This document shows positions 52,120-60,040 of a stretch of DNA of 64,000 bases, piece after piece. The stretch comes from JAGGAG01 sp964638035 (GTDB lineage Bacteria; Gemmatimonadota; Gemmatimonadetes; Gemmatimonadales; GWC2-71-9). Below the pieces are notes generated by a model. That model saw only the letters and a list, made by a program, of their open reading frames with translations. It was not told the origin of the DNA and searched no databases. Each line of letters begins with the position of its first letter. Positions within the stretch are counted from its first letter, which is position 1. Both the position numbers and the translations under genes were made by a program. The stretch lies in NCBI GenBank assembly GCA_964638035.1, contig CAZWXD010000008.1, positions 1-64,000 of the forward strand. Reading direction: 5' to 3'.

Positions 52120-52286
52120 CGCTGGAACTGGAACGGCGACGGAGAGGGTTACAGAAGCCCAACCTGAATCGTCGGCGCCCTCGTCATGACCGCTGTCTTC
52201 CCCCGTGGGGCATGGCATTGGCCATAAGATGCGGGCCCTGGGCCAGACTTATCGGCTCGATAACTAGGTTCCCCGCCGCCGACGAT
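52083..52286 (-). ncRNA. Candidate structured non-coding RNA, family not identified
   Basis: The 312-base stretch 52032-52343 has no gene, but on the minus strand it holds a complete transcription unit: promoter, structured body and terminator. The first bases of the predicted RNA, AUCGUCGGCG (52286-52277), pair perfectly with CGCCGACGAU (52177-52168), closing a 119-base domain. Inside are a UUAUCG-AGC-CGAUAA hairpin (around 52250-52264), AUGGC-CAAU-GCCAU and CCCC-AC-GGGG hairpins. The general form (long closing helix, weak interior) could fit a 6S-like RNA but the length is short and no family signature was found. It does not match tRNA, SRP, tmRNA, FMN, TPP or cobalamin patterns. A cis-regulator of the pterin operon is the other option. 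Confidence 0.5.
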
Positions 52287-52289
52287 CCT

Positions 52290-52318
52290 AAGCTAGGGAT
52301 GGGTGCGCGGGGCGTCAA
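52290..52318 (-). promoter_or_regulatory. Sigma70-type promoter of the candidate RNA
   Basis: On the minus strand TTGACG (52318-52313), a 17-base spacer and TAGCTT (52295-52290) predict a start near 52283-52286, exactly where the closing helix of the RNA begins. The -35 box matches 5 of 6 consensus bases. The agreement of promoter, helix and terminator supports a real transcript. Confidence 0.6.
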
Positions 52319-52320
52319 TA

Positions 52321-52372
52321 CAGGACGTCAGGGCGTCATGACGTCAGGGCGTCAGGTCGTCAGGACGTCCGG
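52321..52372. repeat. 8-bp-period repeat, locus B1 (inverted relative to B2)
   Basis: About six units of GACGTCAG or close variants (GGCGTCAT, GGCGTCAG, GTCGTCAG), the reverse complement of CTGACGTC. It overlaps the 3' end of the small membrane-protein gene and lies just upstream of the RNA promoter. Confidence 0.8.
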
Positions 52373-52520
52373 TTGAGAGTGCGATGCCTCGAATGATCAG
52401 CATCACCCCGACCGCATACAATGCGTGCGGCCACCCAGCAGGTGTGTGCAGCACCAGGATGAGCCAGGCCCATGCGCACACCGCGAGCGCGCCGATTCCA
52501 GCCGATACCCTTCCCCCCAT
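52344..52520 (-). CDS. Small two-helix membrane protein
   Basis: 58 residues from ATG 52520, preceded by GGGGAGGG. Two hydrophobic helices (AGIGALAVCAWAWLILVLH and HALYAVGVMLIIRGIALS) with a short Gly/Trp turn. The last residues (RPDDLTP) are encoded by the B1 repeat. It lies between inverted repeat tracts B1 and B2. No family was recognised. Reality as a gene is likely but unproven. Confidence 0.55.
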   Translation of the reverse strand: MGGRVSAGIGALAVCAWAWLILVLHTPAGWPHALYAVGVMLIIRGIALSTGRPDDLTP

Positions 52521-52530
52521 GCTCCCTCCC

Positions 52531-52563
52531 CTGACGTCCTGACGTCCTGACGTCCTGACGTCA
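52531..52563. repeat. 8-bp-period repeat, locus B2
   Basis: Four perfect head-to-tail copies of CTGACGTC (52531-52562), the cleanest array in the window. It lies between the small membrane-protein start and the stop of the GNAT gene. Confidence 0.85.
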
Positions 52564-52567
52564 CGAC

Positions 52568-53521
52568 TCATATCTCCCAGTTCGACATCACGATCCCCTT
52601 CCCCACCGCGTCCGGGGCATCCGGCAGCGTCATGCGAAGGTCGGTCCAGTGCACCCGGAACCCGCGACCCAGCAGGTGGGCATACACGCCGGGAATCGCC
52701 GTCTGGCAGCGCACCGCCACGCGGCGCAGTCGGGTGGCGATGGCGTCGGCCTGCAGCGCATCGATGAGCCGGGCCAGGGCCTCGAGGTCACGCGCCGCCA
52801 GCTTGAGCACGCGCTGTTCCTCCCGTGGGCGGCCGGCGGCGAGCGGTGTGGACTGCCACAGGCCGAAGGCGATGAGCCGGCCATCCCGCCGCACCAGGGT
52901 GACATCCCCGAGCCCGTGCTCCAGGGTGAGGCTGATCTCCCGGGTGTAGTCAACCCCGGGAGCCAGCCGTGCCGTGAGCGTCGCGCACTCCTGGATCCCG
53001 CCGGGGATGTCGCCCTGCGAGAGTCGCTCGGCGCCGCGGGCCACCTGCCGCACGGCGTCGCGCACCAACGTGACGGTGAGGTGTCCCGGCACGAAGCCCA
53101 GGCGGCTGTAGAAGCCGATGTTCTCCACGGTGCGCGGCATGGTCTCGAGCCCGATCGTCCGGCACCCCTGGTCACGCAGCCACTCAATGCCCGCCTGCAC
53201 CACGCTGCGCCCGACCCCGCCACCCTGCCGGTCAGGCCGCACGGCAATCGGGCCCATCCACCCCTCGGAGCCCGAGCGGTGCGCAATGTTGAAGGCGACG
53301 AGCGCGCCATCGGTGTCGCGCCAGAGCATGGCGCCGTCCTCCGCGTCCTCGATGGCATAGCGCCAGATGGCCGGGGTGAGCGGCGGCACGCGCACCCCGG
53401 AGAGCCCGTCGCGGGCATAGCGATCGGTGAACGCATCGGCGAAGAGCCGGTTGAGTGGCTCGATGTCGCGCACGGTGGCCCGGTCGGGGCCGTGCACGCT
53501 CCGGTCAGGCCGCCACATCAT
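52568..53521 (-). CDS. GNAT-family acetyltransferase
   Basis: 317 residues from the first of two ATGs at 53521. The N-terminal half is a GNAT domain: ATVRDIEPLNRLFADAFTDR, WMGPIAVRPDRQGGGVGRSV (acetyl-CoA motif A RQGGGVG) and ENIGFYSRLGFVPGHLTVTL. The C-terminal half (LGDVTLVRRDGRLIAFGLWQ and on) may be a second degenerate GNAT fold. Acceptor unknown. Its start overlaps the end of sbcC by 17 bases, so it belongs to the repair operon transcript. Confidence 0.85.
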   Translation of the reverse strand: MMWRPDRSVHGPDRATVRDIEPLNRLFADAFTDRYARDGLSGVRVPPLTPAIWRYAIEDAEDGAMLWRDTDGALVAFNIAHRSGSEGWMGPIAVRPDRQGGGVGRSVVQAGIEWLRDQGCRTIGLETMPRTVENIGFYSRLGFVPGHLTVTLVRDAVRQVARGAERLSQGDIPGGIQECATLTARLAPGVDYTREISLTLEHGLGDVTLVRRDGRLIAFGLWQSTPLAAGRPREEQRVLKLAARDLEALARLIDALQADAIATRLRRVAVRCQTAIPGVYAHLLGRGFRVHWTDLRMTLPDAPDAVGKGIVMSNWEI

Positions 53522-55928
53522 GTCCGCCCACGGGTTCGTCCTCCGCCGTAGCCACGCCACGCCGGGCATCGTACGACACCCGGATGATCCGGTCGAAGCC
53601 ATCCCGCACCGAATCGATATGGGTGATGAGTATCACCTGCGGGAAGCGATCCGCCAGCCCCCGCAGGAGTTCCACCACCGCCGTGCGCCGGTCGTCGTCC
53701 AGCGAGCCGAAGATCTCGTCCAGGACGAGCAGCGAGAGCGGTTGCCCGGCCCGCTCGGCGATCATCTGGCTGATCGCGAGCCGGAGCGCCAGGTTGGCAA
53801 TGTCCTCCTCGCCACCCGAGATGACCCCCTTGGGCTCCCCGTCATCCACCAGCGTCGTGGCATACTCCTCGTCCAGTTCCAGCTCAGTGTAGCGGCCGGA
53901 GGTGAGGTCGCGGAGGAACACCGACGCCAGTTCGCTGATGTCGGGCCGGAGCGTCGCGTTCAGCTCGGTGCGGAGGTCGCCCAGTGCGGCATCCAGCTCG
54001 GTCGCGAGCCGGATCTCGCCGTTGATGCCGTCCATCTCCCCCTGTCGGGCCTCCCGCTCGGCGTGGCGCCTCGCCACCTCTTCTGCCGCCGCCCGCGCCG
54101 AGTCCCGCTCAGCCTGGGCCCGCACCTGCACCAGCCGCGCCTCCTCGCGCCCTGCATCAGCCTCGGTCCACTGCTGCTGCAACTTCTGGAAGCGGTCCTC
54201 CCGGAAGCCAAGCTCCTTCAGCGCTGCCTTCAGGGTGGCCACCGACGCCGCGTGCTCGCGCTCCGTGCCCTCCAGGGTTGTCATGGAGGCGCCGAGCGCC
54301 GGCAGCCGGGCGGCGAGCACCCCTTCCCGTTCAGCCTCCAGGGCCAGGGGCTGGAGCTTCTCCATCTGGGCGTTGACCTGCCGGTGCCGTGCTTCATCGT
54401 ACGTCCCGCCCGGGAGTGCGGCCAGCTCCTTGTCGAGGGCGCCCAGCCGCTTGGCGAGCGCCTTCTGCTCGGCGCGCTGGCTGGCGGCAGTCTCCACGGC
54501 CGCCAGCAGCAGGGTGTTCTGGCCGTGCGCCTCCTCGAGTTGCGCCCGCAGGGCGGCCACCTGCGCGTCGAGGGCGGTGAGTTCGGGTGGCTCATCCTTG
54601 AGCTGCTCGATCCGCTGGCGGTAGAAGCTCCCGTTCTGCGCCACGGCCTCCATCTGTCGGTCCAGCACACCCAGCATGGATGCGAAGTCCTTGCCCAGTG
54701 GCCGGCCGCAGGTGGGGCACGCGCCATCGGGGCCCGCCGCCACGATGCGCTCCTTCTGCTCACCCAGTTCACGGTACTGGTCGGCAAGGCCTTCACGCCG
54801 GGTCCGTGCCTCCTGCCGGTCCTGCACCCAGAGGGTGCGACGCTCCTCCGCCTGGCGTGCGCTGAACTCGTGCGCTTCACGCAGCGTATCCAGGCGCTGG
54901 ATGGCGGCCTCGACCGCCGCACGCTCGGGCGCCTCACGCAGCGCCGCCGCCACCTCCTGCTCCCGCGCGGCGACCTGCTTGCGTTCGGCCTCCTTCCCTG
55001 CGCGGCGGGCATGGCCCTGGGACTCGCGCGCGAGCCGTGCCGCCTCCTCGCGCAGCGCCTTGAGCGGTTCGAGCTTCGGGCCGAGGTCCGCCACGCGGGC
55101 TGCCGCCCGCCGTGCCTCGGCCAGTTCGCCGCGCACGCGCCTGATTCCCGCCGACGCGGCCACGAGTGCCTGCTCGGCGAGGCGCAGGTCGGCCTGGTGC
55201 CGCGCGGCCGCGTCCCGCTCCCGCTGTGCCGCCTCCCAGCGCGGCGCCAGCTCGGCGACCTGCGCCTCCGAGGCGGTCAACGACTTCTCGGCGCGCGCGA
55301 GCTGCGTGGTTGCCGCCTTCACGCGCTGGGTGGACTCACGTGCATCACGGTCGAGCTGCACCGGGTCGGGCATGGCCGAGCCGAGCGCCGCGAGGCGTGC
55401 CTTGAGCGCCGACCGCTCCGTCCGCAGCCGCTCCTGCGCCTCGCGCAGGCGTTCGTAGCCCAGCACGCGCGAGAGGAACTGTCCCCGCTCCCCCGCGGTC
55501 ATGGTGCCCATGAACGCCAGTTCCTTCTGGCTCGTGAAGTACGTCCGGAAGAACTCCTCGCGACTCATCCCGAGCAGCCGGGTGACGCGCTCGGAGACCG
55601 CCTGGATGCTGTTGGCAATCGGGGCGGTGCCGCCATCCTGGTACAGCTCCGCCTGGGTCAGGGTGCGCACGATGCGGAACTGGTGCGGTCCCAGCGAGAA
55701 CTCCAGTTCCACCTCCACCCGCGCCCTGGGTGGCGCTCCGCGGCGCTTGATCGAGTCGCGGCTGCCCCGCGCGGCAGGGGTGCCGTACATCGCCCAGGCG
55801 ATCGCCTCGAGGAGGGTGGTCTTCCCGGCACCGTTGGGCCCGATGATCCCGGTGAGGCCCTGCCCCAGGGCCAGCGTGGTGTCCTCGTGCTGCCGGAAGT
55901 TCACCAGGCGCACCCGATGGATGAGCAT
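53505..55928 (-). CDS. sbcC: SbcC/Rad50-type ATPase with zinc hook
   Basis: 807 residues. Walker A GIIGPNGAGKTTLLEA (residues 28-38), Q-loop MYGTPAARGSRDSIKRRG, two long coiled coils meeting at a zinc hook CPTC (404-407, the exact middle), signature VISGGEEDIANLALRLAISQ and Walker B LLVLDEIFGSLDDDRR. Shorter than E. coli SbcC (about 1050) and close to archaeal Rad50 in size. With SbcD it processes DNA ends and hairpins. It overlaps sbcD by one base (TGATG). Confidence 0.95.
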   Translation of the reverse strand: MLIHRVRLVNFRQHEDTTLALGQGLTGIIGPNGAGKTTLLEAIAWAMYGTPAARGSRDSIKRRGAPPRARVEVELEFSLGPHQFRIVRTLTQAELYQDGGTAPIANSIQAVSERVTRLLGMSREEFFRTYFTSQKELAFMGTMTAGERGQFLSRVLGYERLREAQERLRTERSALKARLAALGSAMPDPVQLDRDARESTQRVKAATTQLARAEKSLTASEAQVAELAPRWEAAQRERDAAARHQADLRLAEQALVAASAGIRRVRGELAEARRAAARVADLGPKLEPLKALREEAARLARESQGHARRAGKEAERKQVAAREQEVAAALREAPERAAVEAAIQRLDTLREAHEFSARQAEERRTLWVQDRQEARTRREGLADQYRELGEQKERIVAAGPDGACPTCGRPLGKDFASMLGVLDRQMEAVAQNGSFYRQRIEQLKDEPPELTALDAQVAALRAQLEEAHGQNTLLLAAVETAASQRAEQKALAKRLGALDKELAALPGGTYDEARHRQVNAQMEKLQPLALEAEREGVLAARLPALGASMTTLEGTEREHAASVATLKAALKELGFREDRFQKLQQQWTEADAGREEARLVQVRAQAERDSARAAAEEVARRHAEREARQGEMDGINGEIRLATELDAALGDLRTELNATLRPDISELASVFLRDLTSGRYTELELDEEYATTLVDDGEPKGVISGGEEDIANLALRLAISQMIAERAGQPLSLLVLDEIFGSLDDDRRTAVVELLRGLADRFPQVILITHIDSVRDGFDRIIRVSYDARRGVATAEDEPVGGHDVAA

Positions 55929-57085
55929 CAGTCGCCCTCCACCAGCGAGACGCCGCGCGCCACGAACGCCTCACGGTCGATGTCGCCTGAGAGGAGCCGG
56001 TTGGTGAGCCACGCACGCACCAGGTCGGGCAGCGTCTGCCGCCGGCCCGGCGCGCCCACGCCGGCCACGACCGCAGCCAGGGGGCGGCGGAGGTCGAGCT
56101 GGAAGTGGAGCGCATCCGCCTTCCACTGGCGCACCTGCGCGTGGTCGATCTCCCGGCTCACCGAACGGGGCACGTTGTACACCACCTGCCGTACGATGTT
56201 GCCCACGAGGCCGCCTGGCACATCCGCCACCGAGCGGGCCAGGGCCGCCGACAGTTCCCTGGGCTCCAGTCCCTCGGCGTCGAGGTGCGGCAGGTCCACC
56301 ACCCGGCGTGCCAGCGACACCGGCCGTCGCTCCACCTCGCCGGTGTCCAGGTTTGCCAGGAGCCAGGCCTTGCCGGGGTGGCCCAGCTGCTCCTCGATGT
56401 GCAACTCTGACCAGAGCGTCGTGCTGGTGTACTCCAGCGACCCGGCATACCACTGCCGCGGCGCCACCTCGCACTGCACATGGTAGTGGCCCCAGGCCAC
56501 GTAGCTCCAGGCATCCTTCGGCACCTCGGCGGGTGCCACGACCGCGCCGCCATACTCCAGCGCCTCCCCGCGCCGGATGATGCCCTCGTACTCCGCGTGC
56601 AGCGTGAGCACCTGGTAGCGGGCGGCGCCCGAGGGCTCGAGCGCCGGGCGCGCTTCGGCCAGCATGGCCTGGTGCGGCACCGCGAGCACGGCAAGGTCGT
56701 GCTCCGGGAACTGCAGGTAGCGTGCGTCGGTTGCGGCCACGTGCACGCCGCCCAGCTCCTCGAAGAGGTGCAGGATGCTGCCCGTCTCGGAGGATCGGGG
56801 CGTGTCGTGGTTTCCGGCGATGATCACGACGGGCGCCTGCGGGAGCGCCTCGCGCAGCCGCTGGAACTGCCGGAAGGCAAAGACGATGGCCGCGTTGGTC
56901 GGGCGCACCGAGTGGAACAGGTCGCCAGCCACGATCACCACGTCGGGCCGGCAGGCAATCACGTCGTCCACCACGGCGCGGAACGCGTTGGCCACGTCCG
57001 CTTCCCGCTGGTTGATGCCGGTGGGGGTCTGACGGGTGTACTGGCGGATGCCGAGGTGTGCATCCGAGAGGTGGGCGAGCCTCAC
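55928..57085 (-). CDS. sbcD: SbcD/Mre11-type nuclease
   Basis: 385 residues from GTG 57085. Phosphoesterase motifs: LAHLSDAHLG, VVIVAGDLFHS, VVIIAGNHDTPRS, TLHAEYEG and AWGHYHVQC. These give the two-metal nuclease site of Mre11. A C-terminal capping part follows (EVERRPVSLARRVVDLPHLD). Partner of the Rad50-like protein. It lies 10 bases after the HerA gene. Confidence 0.94.
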   Translation of the reverse strand: MRLAHLSDAHLGIRQYTRQTPTGINQREADVANAFRAVVDDVIACRPDVVIVAGDLFHSVRPTNAAIVFAFRQFQRLREALPQAPVVIIAGNHDTPRSSETGSILHLFEELGGVHVAATDARYLQFPEHDLAVLAVPHQAMLAEARPALEPSGAARYQVLTLHAEYEGIIRRGEALEYGGAVVAPAEVPKDAWSYVAWGHYHVQCEVAPRQWYAGSLEYTSTTLWSELHIEEQLGHPGKAWLLANLDTGEVERRPVSLARRVVDLPHLDAEGLEPRELSAALARSVADVPGGLVGNIVRQVVYNVPRSVSREIDHAQVRQWKADALHFQLDLRRPLAAVVAGVGAPGRRQTLPDLVRAWLTNRLLSGDIDREAFVARGVSLVEGD

Positions 57086-57095
57086 GCCGCTTCCG

Positions 57096-59042
57096 TCAGG
57101 GTGCGTAGGGATCGGGCGTCGCGGCCACTGGCGCCACGGGCCGCCGCACCTGGCCCGTCTCCGGTGCCACCCGCCGGCCCAGCGCCGCCACGAAGTACGC
57201 CATCGCGTCGTCCGGGCGCGCCCGACGCGTTGCGGTGAGCGCACGGCGCACGTCAACCTCACGCCGCCCCTCCACGCGGGCCCGGACATCGTCGAGTGAC
57301 ACGCGCCGGTCAAGCTGGCGCAGTTGCCGCGCCACGGCGTCGGCAAAGGGCAGGTCGGCGGCGGGCGGGAATCGGTCCACCCCTTCACGGCCCGAAAGCA
57401 TGGCCGGCCGGGGGAAGCGCACGAAGATGGGCTGGGTGAAGTGGGGATGCCGCAGCATCAGCTCGCCCTTGGGCAGCGTCGCGAGCTTGATCTTGGTGGC
57501 GGGTGAAAGCGTGCCATACGCTGGCGTCGCCAGCTCCTCCATGTCCATCCGCCCGAACACCCCGGTCCCCGCATTGCCCACGATCCGCCGCTGGACCTGC
57601 GAGCGGAACTGCTGCGCGGAGAAGAGCACCAGTCCCAGGTAGCGGCCGCGCTCGGCAATGTCGAGCAGCATTTTCCTTACATAGGTGTCGGGGCCGTCGG
57701 CCGGGGCGTACTTGTTGAGCTCGTCCACGAACACGATGACATGGTCCACGCCAAGGTCGCGGCGCTCCAGGTGCTCACGGAGCTTCGACACGACGCGGGC
57801 AAAGACGAGGTCCTGCGCCAGCGGGTCCACCCCGGCTACGTCCACCACATACACGCCACGATCGGCGAAGCTGCCGAAGGGCAGGTCGTTGGCGGTCCCG
57901 TCGTCGATGACCAGGCCCTTGGCCCGGGTGCTGATGTTGCTGAGCCGGTTCCGCACCTTCCGGATGGTGGCAATGTGATGGGTGCGCCAGACCTCGCCGC
58001 CCCGCCCCTGCGCCTCGAGCAGCTCGAAGATCGCCCGGAAGAACTCCTCCAGGTCGGCGAAACTCTGCACCTCGAACGGCCGCTCGCGCAGGGACGGATC
58101 GTGGAACTCCCGGCCCACCACCCGCTCGCCCAGGAAGTCGATGAACGCATCGGCCTTGGCGTCGATGTCGTCCCGGTTCATCACCACTTCGGCGTAATCG
58201 AGCACTTCCCTGAGCCCCCAGACCAGCGGCTCGGTGTTGTGCTGGAGCGCCTCGTGCGACCGCAGGGTGTTGAGGTTGACGCCATCGGGCTTGTGGGGCG
58301 CGAAGTAGCGGACGCCCTCGAGCGGCTCGGGCCTGAGGCCCAGGCGCTGGTAGAGCCGCCGGTCGGCCTCGCCCAGCTCTGCCGGCTGGTCGAGGTAGCA
58401 GAGGTCGGGGCCCTTCACGTTGAAGCACACGGCGGCCACCGTCCCCCGATGCGCGGGAAACGCCTGGAAGATGCTCGTCAGCAGGAACTCGACGGCGCTG
58501 GTCTTGGTGGCGAGGCCCGACACGCCGGTGATGTTGAGGTGCGCAGCCTCGGGGCCCAGCAGGAAGTCGGCGTCGAGCAGCACCGGCGACTCGCGCCCAC
58601 CCGAGGCATACACGCCCACCGGGATCCCGGTGGGCTGGTCGCTGCGGGTGTAGCTGTCCATGCGGAGGGCCTGCTCCACGTCGGCATCGGTGGCCAGGTG
58701 CACCGCGCCCAGGGGCACGGGCTGGAGCGGCTCCTCGGGCATCTGCCGGAGCACCGAGGCAACGAAGAGGCGCACCTCGGTGCGTCGCGTTGGCTCGTTG
58801 CCGACCGCACCCGGATCACCCTCGGCGCCGATCACCTCGAGCATCGGCGACGCAAGGTCGGCGTAGGCCATCCCGTCGGTCACCACCCCGTAGACCGTGC
58901 GCTCGTCGTCGTCCACGCGCACGATCGCGCCGATCCCCACCTCGGTGCGGGCCCGGGTCCAGAAATGGAACTGGTGCGGCGTGCTGGGCTTGAGTTCGGT
59001 CGCGACCACGCGGCCGATGGGGACAAGGAGCGGATCGGGCAT
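57096..59042 (-). CDS. herA: HerA-type hexameric DNA translocase (DUF87)
   Basis: 648 residues. An N-terminal HAS-barrel (VPIGRVVATELKPSTPHQFH, GAIVRVDDDERTVYGVV) is followed by the ATPase: LNITGVSGLATKTSAVEFLL is the atypical P-loop of this bacterial HerA group, Walker B is VDHVIVFVDELNKYAP, and FSAQQFRSQVQRRIVGNAGT then GVFGRMDMEEL carry the sensor/arginine-finger region. In archaea HerA drives strand resection with NurA together with Mre11-Rad50. Here the genes for all four lie in a row. A long insertion around 340-420 is helical. Confidence 0.9.
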   Translation of the reverse strand: MPDPLLVPIGRVVATELKPSTPHQFHFWTRARTEVGIGAIVRVDDDERTVYGVVTDGMAYADLASPMLEVIGAEGDPGAVGNEPTRRTEVRLFVASVLRQMPEEPLQPVPLGAVHLATDADVEQALRMDSYTRSDQPTGIPVGVYASGGRESPVLLDADFLLGPEAAHLNITGVSGLATKTSAVEFLLTSIFQAFPAHRGTVAAVCFNVKGPDLCYLDQPAELGEADRRLYQRLGLRPEPLEGVRYFAPHKPDGVNLNTLRSHEALQHNTEPLVWGLREVLDYAEVVMNRDDIDAKADAFIDFLGERVVGREFHDPSLRERPFEVQSFADLEEFFRAIFELLEAQGRGGEVWRTHHIATIRKVRNRLSNISTRAKGLVIDDGTANDLPFGSFADRGVYVVDVAGVDPLAQDLVFARVVSKLREHLERRDLGVDHVIVFVDELNKYAPADGPDTYVRKMLLDIAERGRYLGLVLFSAQQFRSQVQRRIVGNAGTGVFGRMDMEELATPAYGTLSPATKIKLATLPKGELMLRHPHFTQPIFVRFPRPAMLSGREGVDRFPPAADLPFADAVARQLRQLDRRVSLDDVRARVEGRREVDVRRALTATRRARPDDAMAYFVAALGRRVAPETGQVRRPVAPVAATPDPYAP

Positions 59043-59110
59043 GGAGGGAAGCTAAGGGAAGTGAATGACGCCTGCAGCAGGCGGGGAACCGGAGTGCCTG
59101 CTCCGGTCAG

Positions 59111-60040
59111 TCAGCCCAGGCGCGCGGCGAGGTAGCCCGCCACACCCTGGAGCGGATACAGCCTGCGGTCGGCCCCGAACCCGTCACCCGCCATGGGCGT
59201 TCGCTCGGCGAGCAGGCACTGCGAGATGCGCCCGGCCTGGACTGTGCTGCCGTTCGCCTGGGCTGCTTCCACCCGGACCAGCCCGTGCAGCAGGTCCTTC
59301 CCCTCCCACGCATGCAGGCGCAAGGCCCACGCGCACCAGGACGTGCCATCCACCGGCGGCGGGGCAAAGACAGGGGAGCGATGCGCCGCGGGGAGCTGCA
59401 GGTAGGCCTGGAGCTGGTCACCCGCGAATGGCAGGCGCAGGTGGCTCCGGCAAATGCCCAGGGCGCGCGGATCGCGGAGCCACTCGGCATGCGCCGCCAG
59501 GGTGCCATCCACCAGCAGCCACGACGCCTGGTCGCCGCGGCGGAAGTGTCGCGCCGCCCTCGCCTCGAGCGCTGCGCGCGCGGCATCCACTGCCTGGGCT
59601 GCAAGCGCCAGGTCACGCAGCGGCGGAACCAGGGGATCGTCGGCCAGCGTCACGGTCTCGACGCCAGACAGGCCGTCCGTCGCGCCCGCCAGCACGCTGG
59701 CCCGGCCAACAAGGAGGGTTCGGCGCAACTCCACGACCGTGCGAAGCGACCGGTCATCGCGCACCCGCACGGCAGCGGCCACGTCGGCGATGCACACCGG
59801 GTAGGCGCCCTGGTAGGCCAGCAACTCGGTGCGCTGGATCCCGTCGAGGAACGCCACCGGTGCGGGCCACGGCGCGGGCGGGCCCACGGGCACCGGGACG
59901 ACGTCACTGCCCTCGAGGAGCGTTGCCCCCTCGAACGCGCAGGCGTCCCACGTCGCGGCGACCGGTGGCGGCGCCTGCGCTGCTGGTGTGAGGCCCTGGA
60001 GCGCCAGGCGGCGGCGCAGGGCATCGGGGTGCAGGGTCAG
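59111..60040 (-). CDS. nurA: NurA-like nuclease, probable CTG start
   Basis: About 309 residues. The core has NurA features: an Asp-Gly in AFLDGIQRTELLAYQGAYPV, ALAAQAVDAARAALEARAAR, a second Asp-Gly in WLLVDGTLAAHAEWL, then GICRSHLRLPFAGDQ and the end LYPLQGVAGYLAARLG. The first GTG (59893) would cut into the fold. The frame is open and protein-like up to CTG 60040 (TLHPDALRRRLALQGLT, WDACAFEGATLLEGSDVVPV), which overlaps the upstream stop as CTGA. No ATG, GTG or TTG fits. Next to HerA, it is the expected 5'-3' resection nuclease partner. Confidence 0.72.
   Translation of the reverse strand: MTLHPDALRRRLALQGLTPAAQAPPPVAATWDACAFEGATLLEGSDVVPVPVGPPAPWPAPVAFLDGIQRTELLAYQGAYPVCIADVAAAVRVRDDRSLRTVVELRRTLLVGRASVLAGATDGLSGVETVTLADDPLVPPLRDLALAAQAVDAARAALEARAARHFRRGDQASWLLVDGTLAAHAEWLRDPRALGICRSHLRLPFAGDQLQAYLQLPAAHRSPVFAPPPVDGTSWCAWALRLHAWEGKDLLHGLVRVEAAQANGSTVQAGRISQCLLAERTPMAGDGFGADRRLYPLQGVAGYLAARLG

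Noticed and set aside
52032..52343. tRNA, tmRNA, SRP RNA or a known riboswitch in the gene-free stretch
   Set aside because: No T-arm GGTTCGA-type element, no SRP tetraloop motif, no tmRNA ends, and no FMN, TPP, SAM or cobalamin core was found. Kept only as an unassigned structured RNA.
52321..52563. CRISPR array
   Set aside because: The unit is 8 bases head to tail with no spacers and no cas gene is present in the window.
53427..56486. A 1019-codon plus-strand open frame over sbcC and sbcD
   Set aside because: The minus strand encodes clear Rad50 and Mre11 motifs. The plus frame gives only Arg/Leu/Gly-rich sequence without a domain.
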